Assembly (NCBI RefSeq): GCF_036881825.1
Contig: NZ_JBAJMW010000004.1
Coordinates: 1-64,000 of the forward strand
Direction of reading: 5' to 3'
Length of the DNA: 64,000 bases
Origin: Tersicoccus mangrovi
Lineage (GTDB): Bacteria > Actinomycetota > Actinomycetes > Actinomycetales > Micrococcaceae
This document shows positions 17,414 to 25,759 of this stretch, piece by piece (within the stretch, counting starts at the first letter, position 1; every line of letters starts with the position of its first letter). The notes under the pieces were generated by a model. That model saw nothing but the letters and a program-made list of their open reading frames with translations. It was not told where the DNA came from and did not search any database. A program made the translations under genes and the position numbers.

Positions 17414-18004
17414 ATGAGCACCACCCCAGACGCGGCCCCGGACGGCGCCTCCGGCACGGCCGGCGCCCGGCGCGGCGACAGTCGTACCGCGATCCGCACG
17501 GCGGCCGAGCGCCTGTTCGCCGAACGGGGCTACGCCGCGACGTCGGTCCGTGACATCGCGGCCGCGGCCGCCGTCGACCCGGCCCTCGTCATCCGCCACT
17601 TCACCGGCAAGGAGCCGCTGTTCCTTGCCACGATGCAGCTCGACCTCGAGCTCGAGGCCGTCCTCGACGGGCCGATCGAGTCCCTCGGGCCGCGGCTGAT
17701 CGCCTACCTGCTCGACGCGGACGAGCACACCCGCGGGGTGTTCCTGGCGCTGCTGCGAGCCAGCGACACCGACGACGTGAGCACCCGGCTCCGGGAGGTC
17801 CACGACGCGGGCTTCGTCGAGCCGCTGCGCCGCCGACTGACCGGGGCTGACCGGGATCTGCGCGCGAGCCTGGCCGGGGCGCTGGTCGGCGGTCTGCTCT
17901 ACGCGCTGTGGGTGGTCGGCGACGAACGACTGCTCGCCGCCGACCACGCCGACCTCGCCCGCCACTACGGCCGGGTGCTGCAGGACCTCATCACGCCGGC
18001 CTGA
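17414..18004 (+). CDS. TetR family transcriptional regulator
   Basis: Repressor of 196 aa. The helix-turn-helix is at about residues 40-65: YAATSVRDIAAAAAVDPALV, followed by the typical IRHFTGKEPLF. The C-terminal half is the variable ligand domain. The ATG follows TACGCT (17402-17407) by 6 nt, so it is leaderless. It is convergent with an SDR gene whose promoter, 1 kb further on, overlaps a perfect palindrome of TetR-operator style; that palindrome is the best candidate target. Confidence 0.88.
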   Translation: MSTTPDAAPDGASGTAGARRGDSRTAIRTAAERLFAERGYAATSVRDIAAAAAVDPALVIRHFTGKEPLFLATMQLDLELEAVLDGPIESLGPRLIAYLLDADEHTRGVFLALLRASDTDDVSTRLREVHDAGFVEPLRRRLTGADRDLRASLAGALVGGLLYALWVVGDERLLAADHADLARHYGRVLQDLITPA

Positions 18005-18051
18005 CGGCCTCGTCCGGGCACGCCCGCCTCACGGGCGATCGGACGCCGCCG

Positions 18052-18873
18052 CTACTGCGCGGACCAGCCACCGTCCGAGGGCAGGATCGCGCCCGAGACG
18101 TTGGTGCCGTCGTCACTGAGCAGGAACGTGATCGAGGCGGCGAGCTGCTCGGCCTGCGCGACCGGCGGCAGCGTCGCCATGGCCGCACCGATCCGCTGCT
18201 GCCCGAGCGTCGAGGCGAAGGTCGCCTGGATGTTCGTGGCGACCGGCCCGGGGGCGACCGCGTTGACCCGGATCCCGCTGGTGCCGTACAGGAACGCCGA
18301 GCTCTTTGTGATGCCGACGACGGCGTGCTTGGAGGCGGTGTACGCCAGACCGGCGGCCGAACCGCGCAGGCCGGCCTCGGAGGCCACGTTGACGACGGAC
18401 CCGTGTCCGGCGGCCAGCATGACCGGCAGCACGGCACGGCTCAGGCGGAACAGGCCGTCCACGTTGACCGCGAACACCCGCTCCCACACGGCGTCGCTGA
18501 CCTCGTGCAGCGGCGTCATGTCGTCCATGATCCCGGCGACGTTGGCGAGCCCGTCGATGCGCTCACCCGCGGCGGCGACGATCCGCTCGACGTCCTCCGC
18601 CTTCGTGATGTCACCGGCCACCGTGACGACGTCGGTCTCGGCCAGGTCCGCCGCGAGGGCCTCGAGCCGGTCGGCGGCGATGTCGACCGCGACCACCCGG
18701 CCGCCCTCCCGGGCGATGCGGGACGCAGTCGCCCGCCCGATGCCCGAGCCGGCGCCGGTGACGATGACGGTCTGGCCGGCGAATCGGTCGGGAGTGATCC
18801 GCTCGGTGAACGAGGCGACGGGCTGCGAAGCCGCCTGCGGGATCTCGGTCTGGGGGTTCTCGGACGCGGTCAT
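18052..18873 (-). CDS. SDR family oxidoreductase
   Basis: Classical short-chain dehydrogenase, 273 aa. The NAD(P) loop TGAGSGIGRATA is at about residues 40-51, NVAGIMDD is the NNAG-like strand, and the catalytic set is Ser (NVASEAG), Tyr and Lys (YTASKH). About 30 extra N-terminal residues precede the fold. GAGAGGA lies before the ATG. Its promoter overlaps the palindrome at 18984-19000, so it is regulated, probably by the convergent TetR gene. Confidence 0.9.
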   Translation of the reverse strand: MTASENPQTEIPQAASQPVASFTERITPDRFAGQTVIVTGAGSGIGRATASRIAREGGRVVAVDIAADRLEALAADLAETDVVTVAGDITKAEDVERIVAAAGERIDGLANVAGIMDDMTPLHEVSDAVWERVFAVNVDGLFRLSRAVLPVMLAAGHGSVVNVASEAGLRGSAAGLAYTASKHAVVGITKSSAFLYGTSGIRVNAVAPGPVATNIQATFASTLGQQRIGAAMATLPPVAQAEQLAASITFLLSDDGTNVSGAILPSDGGWSAQ

Positions 18874-18960
18874 CGTGGTCCTCTCGACAGGGGAGCCCGG
18901 AGCGGCGGGTCGTCGCGCCCGGGCGGAACGGAATCGGCGTCCCGCGGACGCCGTGAGTCG

Positions 18961-18989
18961 AGTCTGCGAGCCGCGACGCCAAGTGTCAA
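18961..18989 (-). promoter_or_regulatory. Promoter of the SDR gene
   Basis: Minus strand TTGACA (18984-18989), exactly 17 nt, then CAGACT (18961-18966). The -35 hexamer is the left arm of the palindromic operator. Confidence 0.55.
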
Positions 18990-19000
18990 CTAAGTTGACA
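18984..19000. promoter_or_regulatory. Palindromic operator between SDR and PIG-L genes
   Basis: Perfect inverted repeat TGTCAAC-TAA-GTTGACA. Each arm contains a TTGACA -35 hexamer, one per strand, so a bound repressor would block the minus-strand promoter and any plus-strand one. Confidence 0.7.
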
Positions 19001-19086
19001 GTCGAGTGATCCGCTGCCGACTACCGTGGGGACTGACCCTTGACCCGATCACCGCTTCTGATCACCGCTCCGACCCTGGAGGCACC

Positions 19087-19854
19087 GTGTCCGAATCGCT
19101 CAGCCCCCTGCCCGACGCCGACTGGACCCGGGTGCTGTGCGTGGTCGCTCACCCGGACGACATGGAGTACGGCACCTCGGCGGCCGTCACCACCTGGACA
19201 CGCCGCGGCGTCGAGGTCGTGTACCTGCTGCTGACCGCCGGCGAGGCCGGGATGGCGGAGCCGCCGGAGGTCGTCGCTCCGTTGCGCGAGCACGAACAGC
19301 GCCGCGCCTGCGCGGCGGTCGGCGTCACCGATCTGCGGATCCTCGGGCGGCCGGACGGCATGCTCGAGTACGGACTCGACCTACGCCGTGACATCGCCCG
19401 CGTGATCCGGCAGGTGCGGCCCGACGCCGTCATCGGCGGGGTGTTCGACGTCGAGGCGTGGGGGATGCTCAACCAGGCGGACCACCGGGCCGCCGGCCTG
19501 GCCACCGTGGATGCGGTGCGAGACGCGGACAACCCGTGGGTGTTCCGGGAGCTCGCGGAGGAGGAGGGCCTCGCGCCCTGGCACGCGACGGCGCTGCTCA
19601 TCTCCGGACACGAGACGCCCACACACGGCCTCGCCGTCGACGACGAGGCCGTGCAGGCCAGCGTCGCGTCCTTGCGCAGCCACGAGGCCTACCTGGCCCA
19701 CGTGACCAATCATCCGGCGCCGGAGGAGTTCATCCCCGAGATGCTGCGCCAGGGCGGTGCGGCGCTCGGCACCGAGCACGCCGTGCTGTTCCGGGTCCAC
19801 GACCTCGGGGGTATCGGCGGCATCGGCGGGCGTGAGGAGACCGCCGCGTCCTGA
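19087..19854 (+). CDS. PIG-L family deacetylase (LmbE-like)
   Basis: Zinc-dependent N-acetyl hydrolase of 255 aa, the family of MshB (mycothiol synthesis) and Mca. Zinc ligands are in VVAHPDDMEYG (His, Asp, Asp), with the third in the late NQADHRAAG. The fold ends ETPTHGLAV and a helical tail. The GTG is preceded by GGAGG at a good distance; an upstream in-frame ATG at 19006 would run over the promoter. Too short and too different to call MshB. Its substrate is unknown; it may be co-regulated with the divergent SDR through the shared operator. Confidence 0.85.
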   Translation: MSESLSPLPDADWTRVLCVVAHPDDMEYGTSAAVTTWTRRGVEVVYLLLTAGEAGMAEPPEVVAPLREHEQRRACAAVGVTDLRILGRPDGMLEYGLDLRRDIARVIRQVRPDAVIGGVFDVEAWGMLNQADHRAAGLATVDAVRDADNPWVFRELAEEEGLAPWHATALLISGHETPTHGLAVDDEAVQASVASLRSHEAYLAHVTNHPAPEEFIPEMLRQGGAALGTEHAVLFRVHDLGGIGGIGGREETAAS

Positions 19855-19887
19855 GCCGACTACCGCCGGCCGCTCGTGCGGGGTGTC

Positions 19888-19911
19888 GTGCCCGAGCCGG
19901 TCTCGGGACAC
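19888..19911 (+). terminator. Possible terminator after the PIG-L gene
   Basis: GTGCCCGAG and CTCGGGACAC pair with one bulged A around a 5-nt loop, about 35 nt after the stop. The rest of 19855-20041 shows nothing recognisable. Confidence 0.35.
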
Positions 19912-20041
19912 GCCCGCGTTCTCGGGGATCTGACGCCGCATCCCGATCCGGCGCGGCATGTAGTGGGACCGGACTCGCTGGTCGGCCGCGTGGTCGGGTC
20001 GACGCCGCCGCGGACCACTGCTGCCGGGCTCAGGCGCGAAC

Positions 20042-20608
20042 TCAGACCACGTCGAGTGTCCGCGCGACGATCCAGGCGTGCTTGCCCACCTGACGCACCC
20101 GGGCGAAGCCGAGGCTCTCGAACAGTTCGACGGTGCCGCTGAACAGGAAGCGACCCTGTGCCTCGCGACCGGCGGTGACCTCGGGGATCGCCTCCACCCG
20201 GCCGCCTCCGCGGGAGGTGATGGCGTCCAGGGCGCCCTCGACCCCGGCACGGGCGACGCCGAGACCGCGGTGCTTCGGGTCCACGTAGACGCAGGTGATA
20301 CGCCAGTCCGGCACGGGCGGAGCGTCCTTGAGGTACTCCCGCCGGTGCTTGATGCCGGGCAGCTCGCGGGGGCTGCCGAACTGGGCCCACCCCTGCACGG
20401 CGCCGTCGTCGTCGATCACGAGCGCCGCGTGCGCCCGGTCGGTGCGCACCCGTTTTTCCTTCGCGGCCCGGTGGTCCAGCCCGCGCTGCCTGCTGTCGAG
20501 GTGGAAGCCGATGCACCAGCAGCCGCCGAAGATGCCGTGGTTGCGTTCGACCAGGTCGGCGAAGCCGTCCCACGTGGAGGCGTCCAGCTCGCGGATCGTC
20601 CAGGCCAT
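20042..20608 (-). CDS. GNAT family N-acetyltransferase
   Basis: Single-domain acetyltransferase, 188 aa. The acetyl-CoA strand-loop is ITCVYVDPKHRGLGVARAGV, and the terminal ELFESLGFARVRQVGKHAWI is the usual beta bulge and last strand. The start GGCWCIGFH near residue 30 is characteristic of a GNAT subgroup annotated without known substrate. ATG 20608 has AAGG about 8 nt upstream; the longer frame to 20683 is not supported. Confidence 0.85.
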   Translation of the reverse strand: MAWTIRELDASTWDGFADLVERNHGIFGGCWCIGFHLDSRQRGLDHRAAKEKRVRTDRAHAALVIDDDGAVQGWAQFGSPRELPGIKHRREYLKDAPPVPDWRITCVYVDPKHRGLGVARAGVEGALDAITSRGGGRVEAIPEVTAGREAQGRFLFSGTVELFESLGFARVRQVGKHAWIVARTLDVV

Positions 20609-20715
20609 GAGGTCACCTTCCGACGCCGGCACGACGGCCGCTCGATGTGGTGGGTCGAGAATACTGCGGACGGGCGGTCGCATGGCTCGTTCTCGACCGC
20701 CCGTAGGGTGAGCGG

Positions 20716-21555
20716 GTGGACGACGCGCAGCACGCCTTCTCCGACCGATCCGACTCCGACCGATCCAGTGCCGGTCAGCAGCTCGCCGACCAGCCGCCGA
20801 CGGCGCTGGTGACCGGCGCGTCCGGCGGGATCGGCCGCGCGACCTGCGTCGCCCTCGCCGAGCGCGGGCACCGGGTGGCGGTGCACGCCGCGCACAACGT
20901 CGACGGGGCGCGGGCGACGCTCGACGCCCTGCCCGGGGACGGGCACGTGCTCGTCGTCGCCGACCTGACCGAACCGGGTGAGGCCGAGCGGATCGTCAGC
21001 GAGGCGGCCGCGGCGCTCGGGCCGGTCGGCGTCCTCGTCAACAACGCCGCGATCGCCACCGGCCCGGAGAACCGCCACCACCCCGCAACGAGTTCGTTCG
21101 CCGCGTGGTCGGCCGCGTTCGGCACGATGATCGACGTCAACCTGCGCGCCGCCTCCGACGTCAGCTTCTGGTTCGCCCGCCACGCGATCGAGGACGGCCA
21201 CGCCGCGAGCATCGTCAACGTCGGGTCCCGTGGCGCGTTCCGCGGCGAGCCGGACCACCCGGCCTACGCCGCGACCAAGGCCGCACTGCACGCGCTCGGC
21301 CAATCACTGGCGGTCGCCCTCGCACCTCACGGCATCGGCGTCACGTCGGTGGCGCCCGGCTTCACGGCGACGGAACGGACCGCCGAGCGGTTGCGCGGAC
21401 TGGCGGGGGAGGGCGTCGCCGCGCAGAGCCCGTTCGGCCGGGTCGCCCGCGCCGAGGAGATCGCGCACGCCATCGCCAACCTCGCCGATCCCGCGTCCGT
21501 CTGGGCATCCGGGACGATCGTCGACCTCAACGGCGCGTCCTACCTGCGGAGCTGA
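20716..21555 (+). CDS. SDR family oxidoreductase
   Basis: Short-chain dehydrogenase of 279 aa. Cofactor loop TGASGGIGRATC near residue 35, NNAAIATG strand, catalytic Ser (NVGSRGAF), Tyr and Lys (YAATKAAL), and the late SVAPGFTATE. The sequence resembles 3-oxoacyl-ACP reductase-like members, but these cannot be separated by eye. The GTG follows TAGGGT (20704-20709) by 6 nt, a leaderless start. No operon partners. Confidence 0.9.
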   Translation: MDDAQHAFSDRSDSDRSSAGQQLADQPPTALVTGASGGIGRATCVALAERGHRVAVHAAHNVDGARATLDALPGDGHVLVVADLTEPGEAERIVSEAAAALGPVGVLVNNAAIATGPENRHHPATSSFAAWSAAFGTMIDVNLRAASDVSFWFARHAIEDGHAASIVNVGSRGAFRGEPDHPAYAATKAALHALGQSLAVALAPHGIGVTSVAPGFTATERTAERLRGLAGEGVAAQSPFGRVARAEEIAHAIANLADPASVWASGTIVDLNGASYLRS

Positions 21556-21592
21556 CTCGCGACACTCGCCCAGGGTCCTGGTAGGGACGCCC

Positions 21593-21868
21593 TCACATCA
21601 CGTCGTGCTCGGTGGCGCCCGGCGTCCAGTCCTCGGGGATCCACCGACCGACGAGATTGGCGATGATCAGCGTCCGTGCCTCCGGGTCGAACAGGTAGGT
21701 GACGCCGTCGCGCACCGTGGCGGCCAGGGCGCCGAAGGCGGCCGCGCTGGTGGTGATGACGTGCCGCTCGCCGTCATCCGTGCCGACGAGCAGGTCGAAC
21801 TCGTCGGCGCCGGTCCAGTTGGCGTTGAAGTACTGCACGCGTCGGGTCCCCTCGCTCGCGCCGCTCAT
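21593..21868 (-). CDS. Small hypothetical protein
   Basis: 91 aa, not recognised. It looks soluble and beta-rich, with FDLLVGTDDGERHVITTSAA and GVTYLFDPEARTLIIANL. A clear GGCAGGAGC lies 4 nt before the ATG, which supports a real gene. Antisense frames through it are shadows. It is convergent with the SDR gene and divergent from the metallo-beta-lactamase gene. Confidence 0.65.
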   Translation of the reverse strand: MSGASEGTRRVQYFNANWTGADEFDLLVGTDDGERHVITTSAAAFGALAATVRDGVTYLFDPEARTLIIANLVGRWIPEDWTPGATEHDVM

Positions 21869-21998
21869 GGATGCTCCTGCCTCGGGATGCTCGACGTGAT
21901 CCGTCTCGATCAGCGTGTGCCGCGCCGGCGCTGCCGTCCAGGGACGGGTGCCTGTCGCGTGAGACGGTGGGGACGAGCCGACCGACCAGGAGGACACC

Positions 21999-22736
21999 AT
22001 GACCGCAGGCCGCACCACGCCGACGCCCCGCGAGGTCGCCGACGGCGTCTTCTTCGTCCAGGGGCCCGCGTCGAACTGGATCGTGCTGCGGGACGGGCGC
22101 GAGTTCACCCTGCTGGACAGCGGCTACACGCGGGACACCGCGGCGGTCCTGGCCTCCGTCCGCACGCTGGGTCTCGATCCGGCGCAGGCGGCGGCCGTCG
22201 TGCTCACGCACGCGCACGTCGACCACACCGGGGGAGCGCGGCACCTGTCCGTGGAGTACGGCGTCCCCGTGCTCGCCGCCGCGCAGGAGCGTGCCGCCGT
22301 TCGCGGCGAGGAGCAGTTCCAGGTCGCCCTGCCCCAGCTGGTGCCGCTGCTGTGGCGGCCGCGGGTGCTGGCCTGGACCGCACGCGCCGTCCGGGCCGGC
22401 GGACTCACCCCGAACGCCATCACCACCGACGGCGAGGCGTCGAGCACCCGGTTGGCGGACCTTCCCGGCCGACCGCAGCCGGTGCCGACACCGGGCCACA
22501 CGCCGGGGCACACCGCCTACCGGCTCGCCGGTGACGCCCTCGCCACGGGCGACGCACTGATCACCGCGCACGCACTCAACGGCGGCGGCTCCCCACACGT
22601 CCAGCCGATCCACGCCGTGTTCGACCACGACCGGCCCGCGGCCGACGCCGCGCGGCGGAGCCTCGCCGAGCTGGGTCAGGTCACGGTGCTGCCCGGGCAC
22701 GGGCCGGCGATGGGTGCGGACCCCGCGCGCCTCTGA
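21999..22736 (+). CDS. MBL fold metallo-hydrolase
   Basis: Metallo-beta-lactamase fold of 245 aa. The metal motif THAHVDHTGG is at about residue 70, a later His sits in PGHTPGHTAY, then GDALITAH and LPGHGPAMG complete the set. CAGGAGG lies before the ATG. The substrate of such stand-alone hydrolases (thioesters, lactones, sulfides) is not readable from sequence. Confidence 0.88.
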   Translation: MTAGRTTPTPREVADGVFFVQGPASNWIVLRDGREFTLLDSGYTRDTAAVLASVRTLGLDPAQAAAVVLTHAHVDHTGGARHLSVEYGVPVLAAAQERAAVRGEEQFQVALPQLVPLLWRPRVLAWTARAVRAGGLTPNAITTDGEASSTRLADLPGRPQPVPTPGHTPGHTAYRLAGDALATGDALITAHALNGGGSPHVQPIHAVFDHDRPAADAARRSLAELGQVTVLPGHGPAMGADPARL

Positions 22737-22887
22737 GCGACGCATCCACACTCGGTCGCGCACGGTCCGGCCGTCCGCACGACGGTGCTTTGCCACCCGA
22801 ACCGCCGACCCCCGTTCGGGCCGGCCGCGCCGGCCGCGGCGGCGCGGGTGACCCAGGCGGGGGTCCGGCCGGACGCGTGAAGCTCCC

Positions 22888-23910
22888 TCAGGCAGCAGCC
22901 GTCCGCGCCACTGCGGCATCGGTGTCCGCGGTGACCAGGTCCGCGTTCAGGTTGGCGCCGGCCATGGCTCCCGCGGCGGCCGCCGCCCCGACCTGCGCCG
23001 TCGGATCCGTGACGTTGCCCGCCACCCAGACGCCGGGCACCCCGGTCACGCCGGCCATGCCGGAGACGACTCGCCGGCCGTACCCCATCGGCAGGTCCTC
23101 GACCGGCAGGCCGAGGCCGTCGAGCCCGTCGAGGCGCGGCTGCATCGTGGTGGCCACGGCGACGGCCCGCCGCGCCACGACCTGGCCGTCGGCCAGGCGC
23201 ACACCAGTCAGGGCACCGTCCTCACCCGTGAGCACCTCGACCACGGATTCGTCGACGACGCGGATGTCCCGCGCGGCGAACCGGGCGCGGGTCTGCTCGT
23301 CCAGCGTGACGCCCGCGGCGAAGACCACGAGGTCCTCGGTCAACTGACGGAACAGCAGCGCCTGGTGCACCGACGCCGGTCCGGTGGCCAGCACCCCGAT
23401 GGGCTGGTCGCGGACCTCCCATCCGTGGCAGTAGGGGCAGTGCACGATGCCGTGCCCCCAGTGGGCGGCCAGGCCCACGACGTCCGGCAGCACGTCACGG
23501 ACGCCGGTCGCGACGAGGAGGCGCCGGGAGGTGATGGTGCGGCCGTCGGCGAGTGTGACGGTGAAGCGCAGATCGCCGTCGACCGGAGCGACGGGCGAGG
23601 CAGCTGCGACCTGGCCGGTCACGATGCGGCCGCCGTAGCCGCGCACCTCCGCCCGGCCGAGGGCGAGCAGCTCCGCCGGGGGCATGCCCTCCCGGCCGAG
23701 CAGTCCGTGCACGCCGTCGGCCGGCGCGTTGCGGGGCGCTCCGCCGTCGACCACGACGACGGACCGCCGAGAGCGGCCGAGCATCAGGGCGCCGTTCAGA
23801 CCGGCCGCGCCGCAGCCGATCACGACGACATCGACCGTGCCGTCGGGCAGGGCGTCGCTCGGGACGTCGAGACGGTCCTGGGGTGCGAGGGAGGCTGTGG
23901 TGGTGGTCAT
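22888..23910 (-). CDS. NAD(P)/FAD-dependent oxidoreductase, thioredoxin reductase-like
   Basis: Two-dinucleotide-binding flavoprotein, 340 aa. FAD loop VVVIGCGAAGLNGALMLGR at about residue 30 and a typical VVVDGGAPRNAPADGVHG. The central CPYCHGWEVRDQPIGVL carries a CxxC like thioredoxin reductases, but in the HCPYCHG context of the ferredoxin/unknown-partner subgroup. The NADPH loop is degenerate (GVLATGPASVHQALL). GGAAGGA precedes the ATG. Divergent from an XRE-cupin regulator 79 nt away, which probably controls it. Confidence 0.85.
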   Translation of the reverse strand: MTTTTASLAPQDRLDVPSDALPDGTVDVVVIGCGAAGLNGALMLGRSRRSVVVVDGGAPRNAPADGVHGLLGREGMPPAELLALGRAEVRGYGGRIVTGQVAAASPVAPVDGDLRFTVTLADGRTITSRRLLVATGVRDVLPDVVGLAAHWGHGIVHCPYCHGWEVRDQPIGVLATGPASVHQALLFRQLTEDLVVFAAGVTLDEQTRARFAARDIRVVDESVVEVLTGEDGALTGVRLADGQVVARRAVAVATTMQPRLDGLDGLGLPVEDLPMGYGRRVVSGMAGVTGVPGVWVAGNVTDPTAQVGAAAAAGAMAGANLNADLVTADTDAAVARTAAA

Positions 23911-23995
23911 GGCAGGTCCTTCCGGTCCGGGGCGAGGGGATTCGTCCGCGCTCGACGCTACGCAGTGATCCCGCTAAACGCATAGGATCATGCCC

Positions 23996-24580
23996 ATGAA
24001 GCAAGACGAGGACGACCTGGACGGCCTGGTGCGCAAACGCATCCGGGCGCTGCGCGTGGCCCAGGGGTGGTCCCTGGAGGAGCTGGCCGGGCGGGCGAAC
24101 CTCAGCCAGTCCACCCTGAGCCGGATCGAGAACGGTCAGCGCCGCCTCGCGCTGGACAGCCTGGTCACCCTGGCCCGGGCGCTGGACACGACGCTGGACC
24201 AACTGGTGGAGAACGCGTCCGACGACGTCGTCATCAGCCCGATCATCGACGCCGCCCGCGGGCAGATGCGGTGGCCCATGCGGGCCGAGCCCGGCGTCAC
24301 GGTGATCCGCCAGCGCCTCACGGGACCCCCGCCGGACGACCCGGCCCGTATGCGGGCGCATCCGGGGCGCGAGTGGGTCGTGGTTCTGGCGGGGACGGCG
24401 GTGCTGATGCTCGGCCACCGCCGCTTCCGGATCGAGACCAACCAGGCCGCCGAGTTCCCCACGATGTTGCCGCACTCCATCGGCAGCGCCGGCGGCCCCT
24501 GCGACACCCTCGGCATCTTCGATCGGGACGCCCGCCGCAGCCACCAGCGCACGACCGAGCCGACGGTCTCGGCGGGGTAG
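23996..24580 (+). CDS. XRE family regulator with cupin domain
   Basis: Helix-turn-helix (residues 10-65: IRALRVAQGWSLEELAGRAN then LSQSTLSRIENGQRRLALD) joined to a cupin sensor domain (about 100-180: HPGREWVVVLAGTAVLMLGH). This architecture usually represses a neighbouring gene and responds to a small molecule. Two ATGs compete, 23990 and 23996. I chose 23996 (MKQDEDD) because TAGGAT at 23983-23988 is exactly 7 nt before it, matching the leaderless pattern of this genome. The divergent flavoprotein is the likely target. Confidence 0.87.
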   Translation: MKQDEDDLDGLVRKRIRALRVAQGWSLEELAGRANLSQSTLSRIENGQRRLALDSLVTLARALDTTLDQLVENASDDVVISPIIDAARGQMRWPMRAEPGVTVIRQRLTGPPPDDPARMRAHPGREWVVVLAGTAVLMLGHRRFRIETNQAAEFPTMLPHSIGSAGGPCDTLGIFDRDARRSHQRTTEPTVSAG

Positions 24581-24674
24581 ACGGTCTTGCGCGACCGGCC
24601 ACCAGAGGCGCGCCTCGCTTGCCGATCCCGGGATCGGCATGCCCGCGAGCGCCGGCGACGCCTACCGTGAACGG

Positions 24675-25553
24675 GTGACCCACCACCAGCACACCCACAC
24701 CCACCACCAGCACGCCGAGCAGGCCACCGAGGAGCAGTTCACCGAGGAGCAGTGGGGCGACCTGCTCGACCTGGACGCCGACGTCCTCGCCGATCACCTC
24801 GCCGCGCTCGTCGCCGATCTGCCGATCGAGCGCGCCCCCCAACGGATCGTCGACCTCGGCGCCGGTACCGGCTCGGGCACCTTCGCGCTGCTCACCCGGT
24901 TCCCGGACGCCCACGTCACGGCCGTCGACGTCTCGGCCGAGAACCTCCGCCGACTGCGGGCCAATGCCGAGGCCCGCGGCGTGGCGGACCGCGTGCACAC
25001 GGTCGAGGCCGATCTGGACGCGGACTGGCCGGATCTCGGCACCCCGGATCTCGTCTGGGCGTCCGCGTCGGTCCACCACCTCGCCGACCCGGACGGGGCA
25101 CTGCGCACGATCCGCGACCTGCTCGCGCCGGGCGGCCTCCTCGCCCTCGTCGAGCTGACCGACTTCCCGCGGTTCCTGCCGGAGGACCAGCCCACCGAGC
25201 GACCCGGCCTCGAGGAGCGCTGCCACGCCGTCATCCACACCGCCACCACCGAGCACGTCCCCCACCTCGGGGCGGACTGGAGCGGCACGCTGACGTCCGC
25301 CGGCTTCACGGTGAAGGGCGAGCGTGACGTCTCGATGGTCATCGCGGCCGGCGCGAGCCCGTCGGTCGGGCCCTACGCTCGGACCACGCTGGGCCGCATC
25401 CGCGAGACCGTCGGGGAGCGCCTGGACCCCGAGGACCTGGCCGCGCTGGACCGACTGATCGACGCCGACGGCCCGCAGAGCATCCTGCACCGCGACGACG
25501 TCGAGGTGCGGACCGAGCGTCAGGTGTGGGCGGCGGTGGCGGCGGACGCGTGA
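24675..25553 (+). CDS. Class I SAM-dependent methyltransferase
   Basis: 292 aa. SAM-binding motif I is VDLGAGTGSGTFALL (about residues 58-72), motif II is VTAVDVSAENL, and motif IV is PDLVWASASVHHLADPDGAL. The N terminus is unusual: THHQHTHTHHQH followed by Glu-rich EEQFTEEQ, giving six His in twelve residues, a possible metal-binding or flexible tail. The GTG is placed 6 nt after TACCGT (24663-24668), so leaderless. Methyl acceptor unknown. Confidence 0.85.
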   Translation: MTHHQHTHTHHQHAEQATEEQFTEEQWGDLLDLDADVLADHLAALVADLPIERAPQRIVDLGAGTGSGTFALLTRFPDAHVTAVDVSAENLRRLRANAEARGVADRVHTVEADLDADWPDLGTPDLVWASASVHHLADPDGALRTIRDLLAPGGLLALVELTDFPRFLPEDQPTERPGLEERCHAVIHTATTEHVPHLGADWSGTLTSAGFTVKGERDVSMVIAAGASPSVGPYARTTLGRIRETVGERLDPEDLAALDRLIDADGPQSILHRDDVEVRTERQVWAAVAADA

Positions 25554-25632
25554 GCCGTCGGCGACGGCACGCGGCACCAACGCCGTGTCGGACACACCAA
25601 GACGACGACGCGGAAGCGTCACGTGAGACATC

Positions 25633-25654
25633 CGTCACGGCAGGGGCATAGGGT
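25633..25654 (+). promoter_or_regulatory. Promoter of the first phosphoesterase gene
   Basis: CGTCACG (25633-25639), 9 nt, then TAGGGT (25649-25654), with the ATG 105 nt beyond. The same geometry recurs in front of the second copy, which supports it. Confidence 0.5.
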
Positions 25655-25759
25655 AGCCGCGTGCAGGTCGTCGCCTCGCGCCCGGACCGGGATGACCCGA
25701 CCCGGTGAGGGGTCCCTCCGTCAGCGGGCCGGACCCGACTCGAGAATCCCGGGGTCATC

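Noticed and set aside
25611..25643. A full PHO box before the first phosphoesterase gene
   Set aside because: Two CGTCACG copies are present, but 16 bases apart rather than 11, so only the single unit next to the -10 is claimed.
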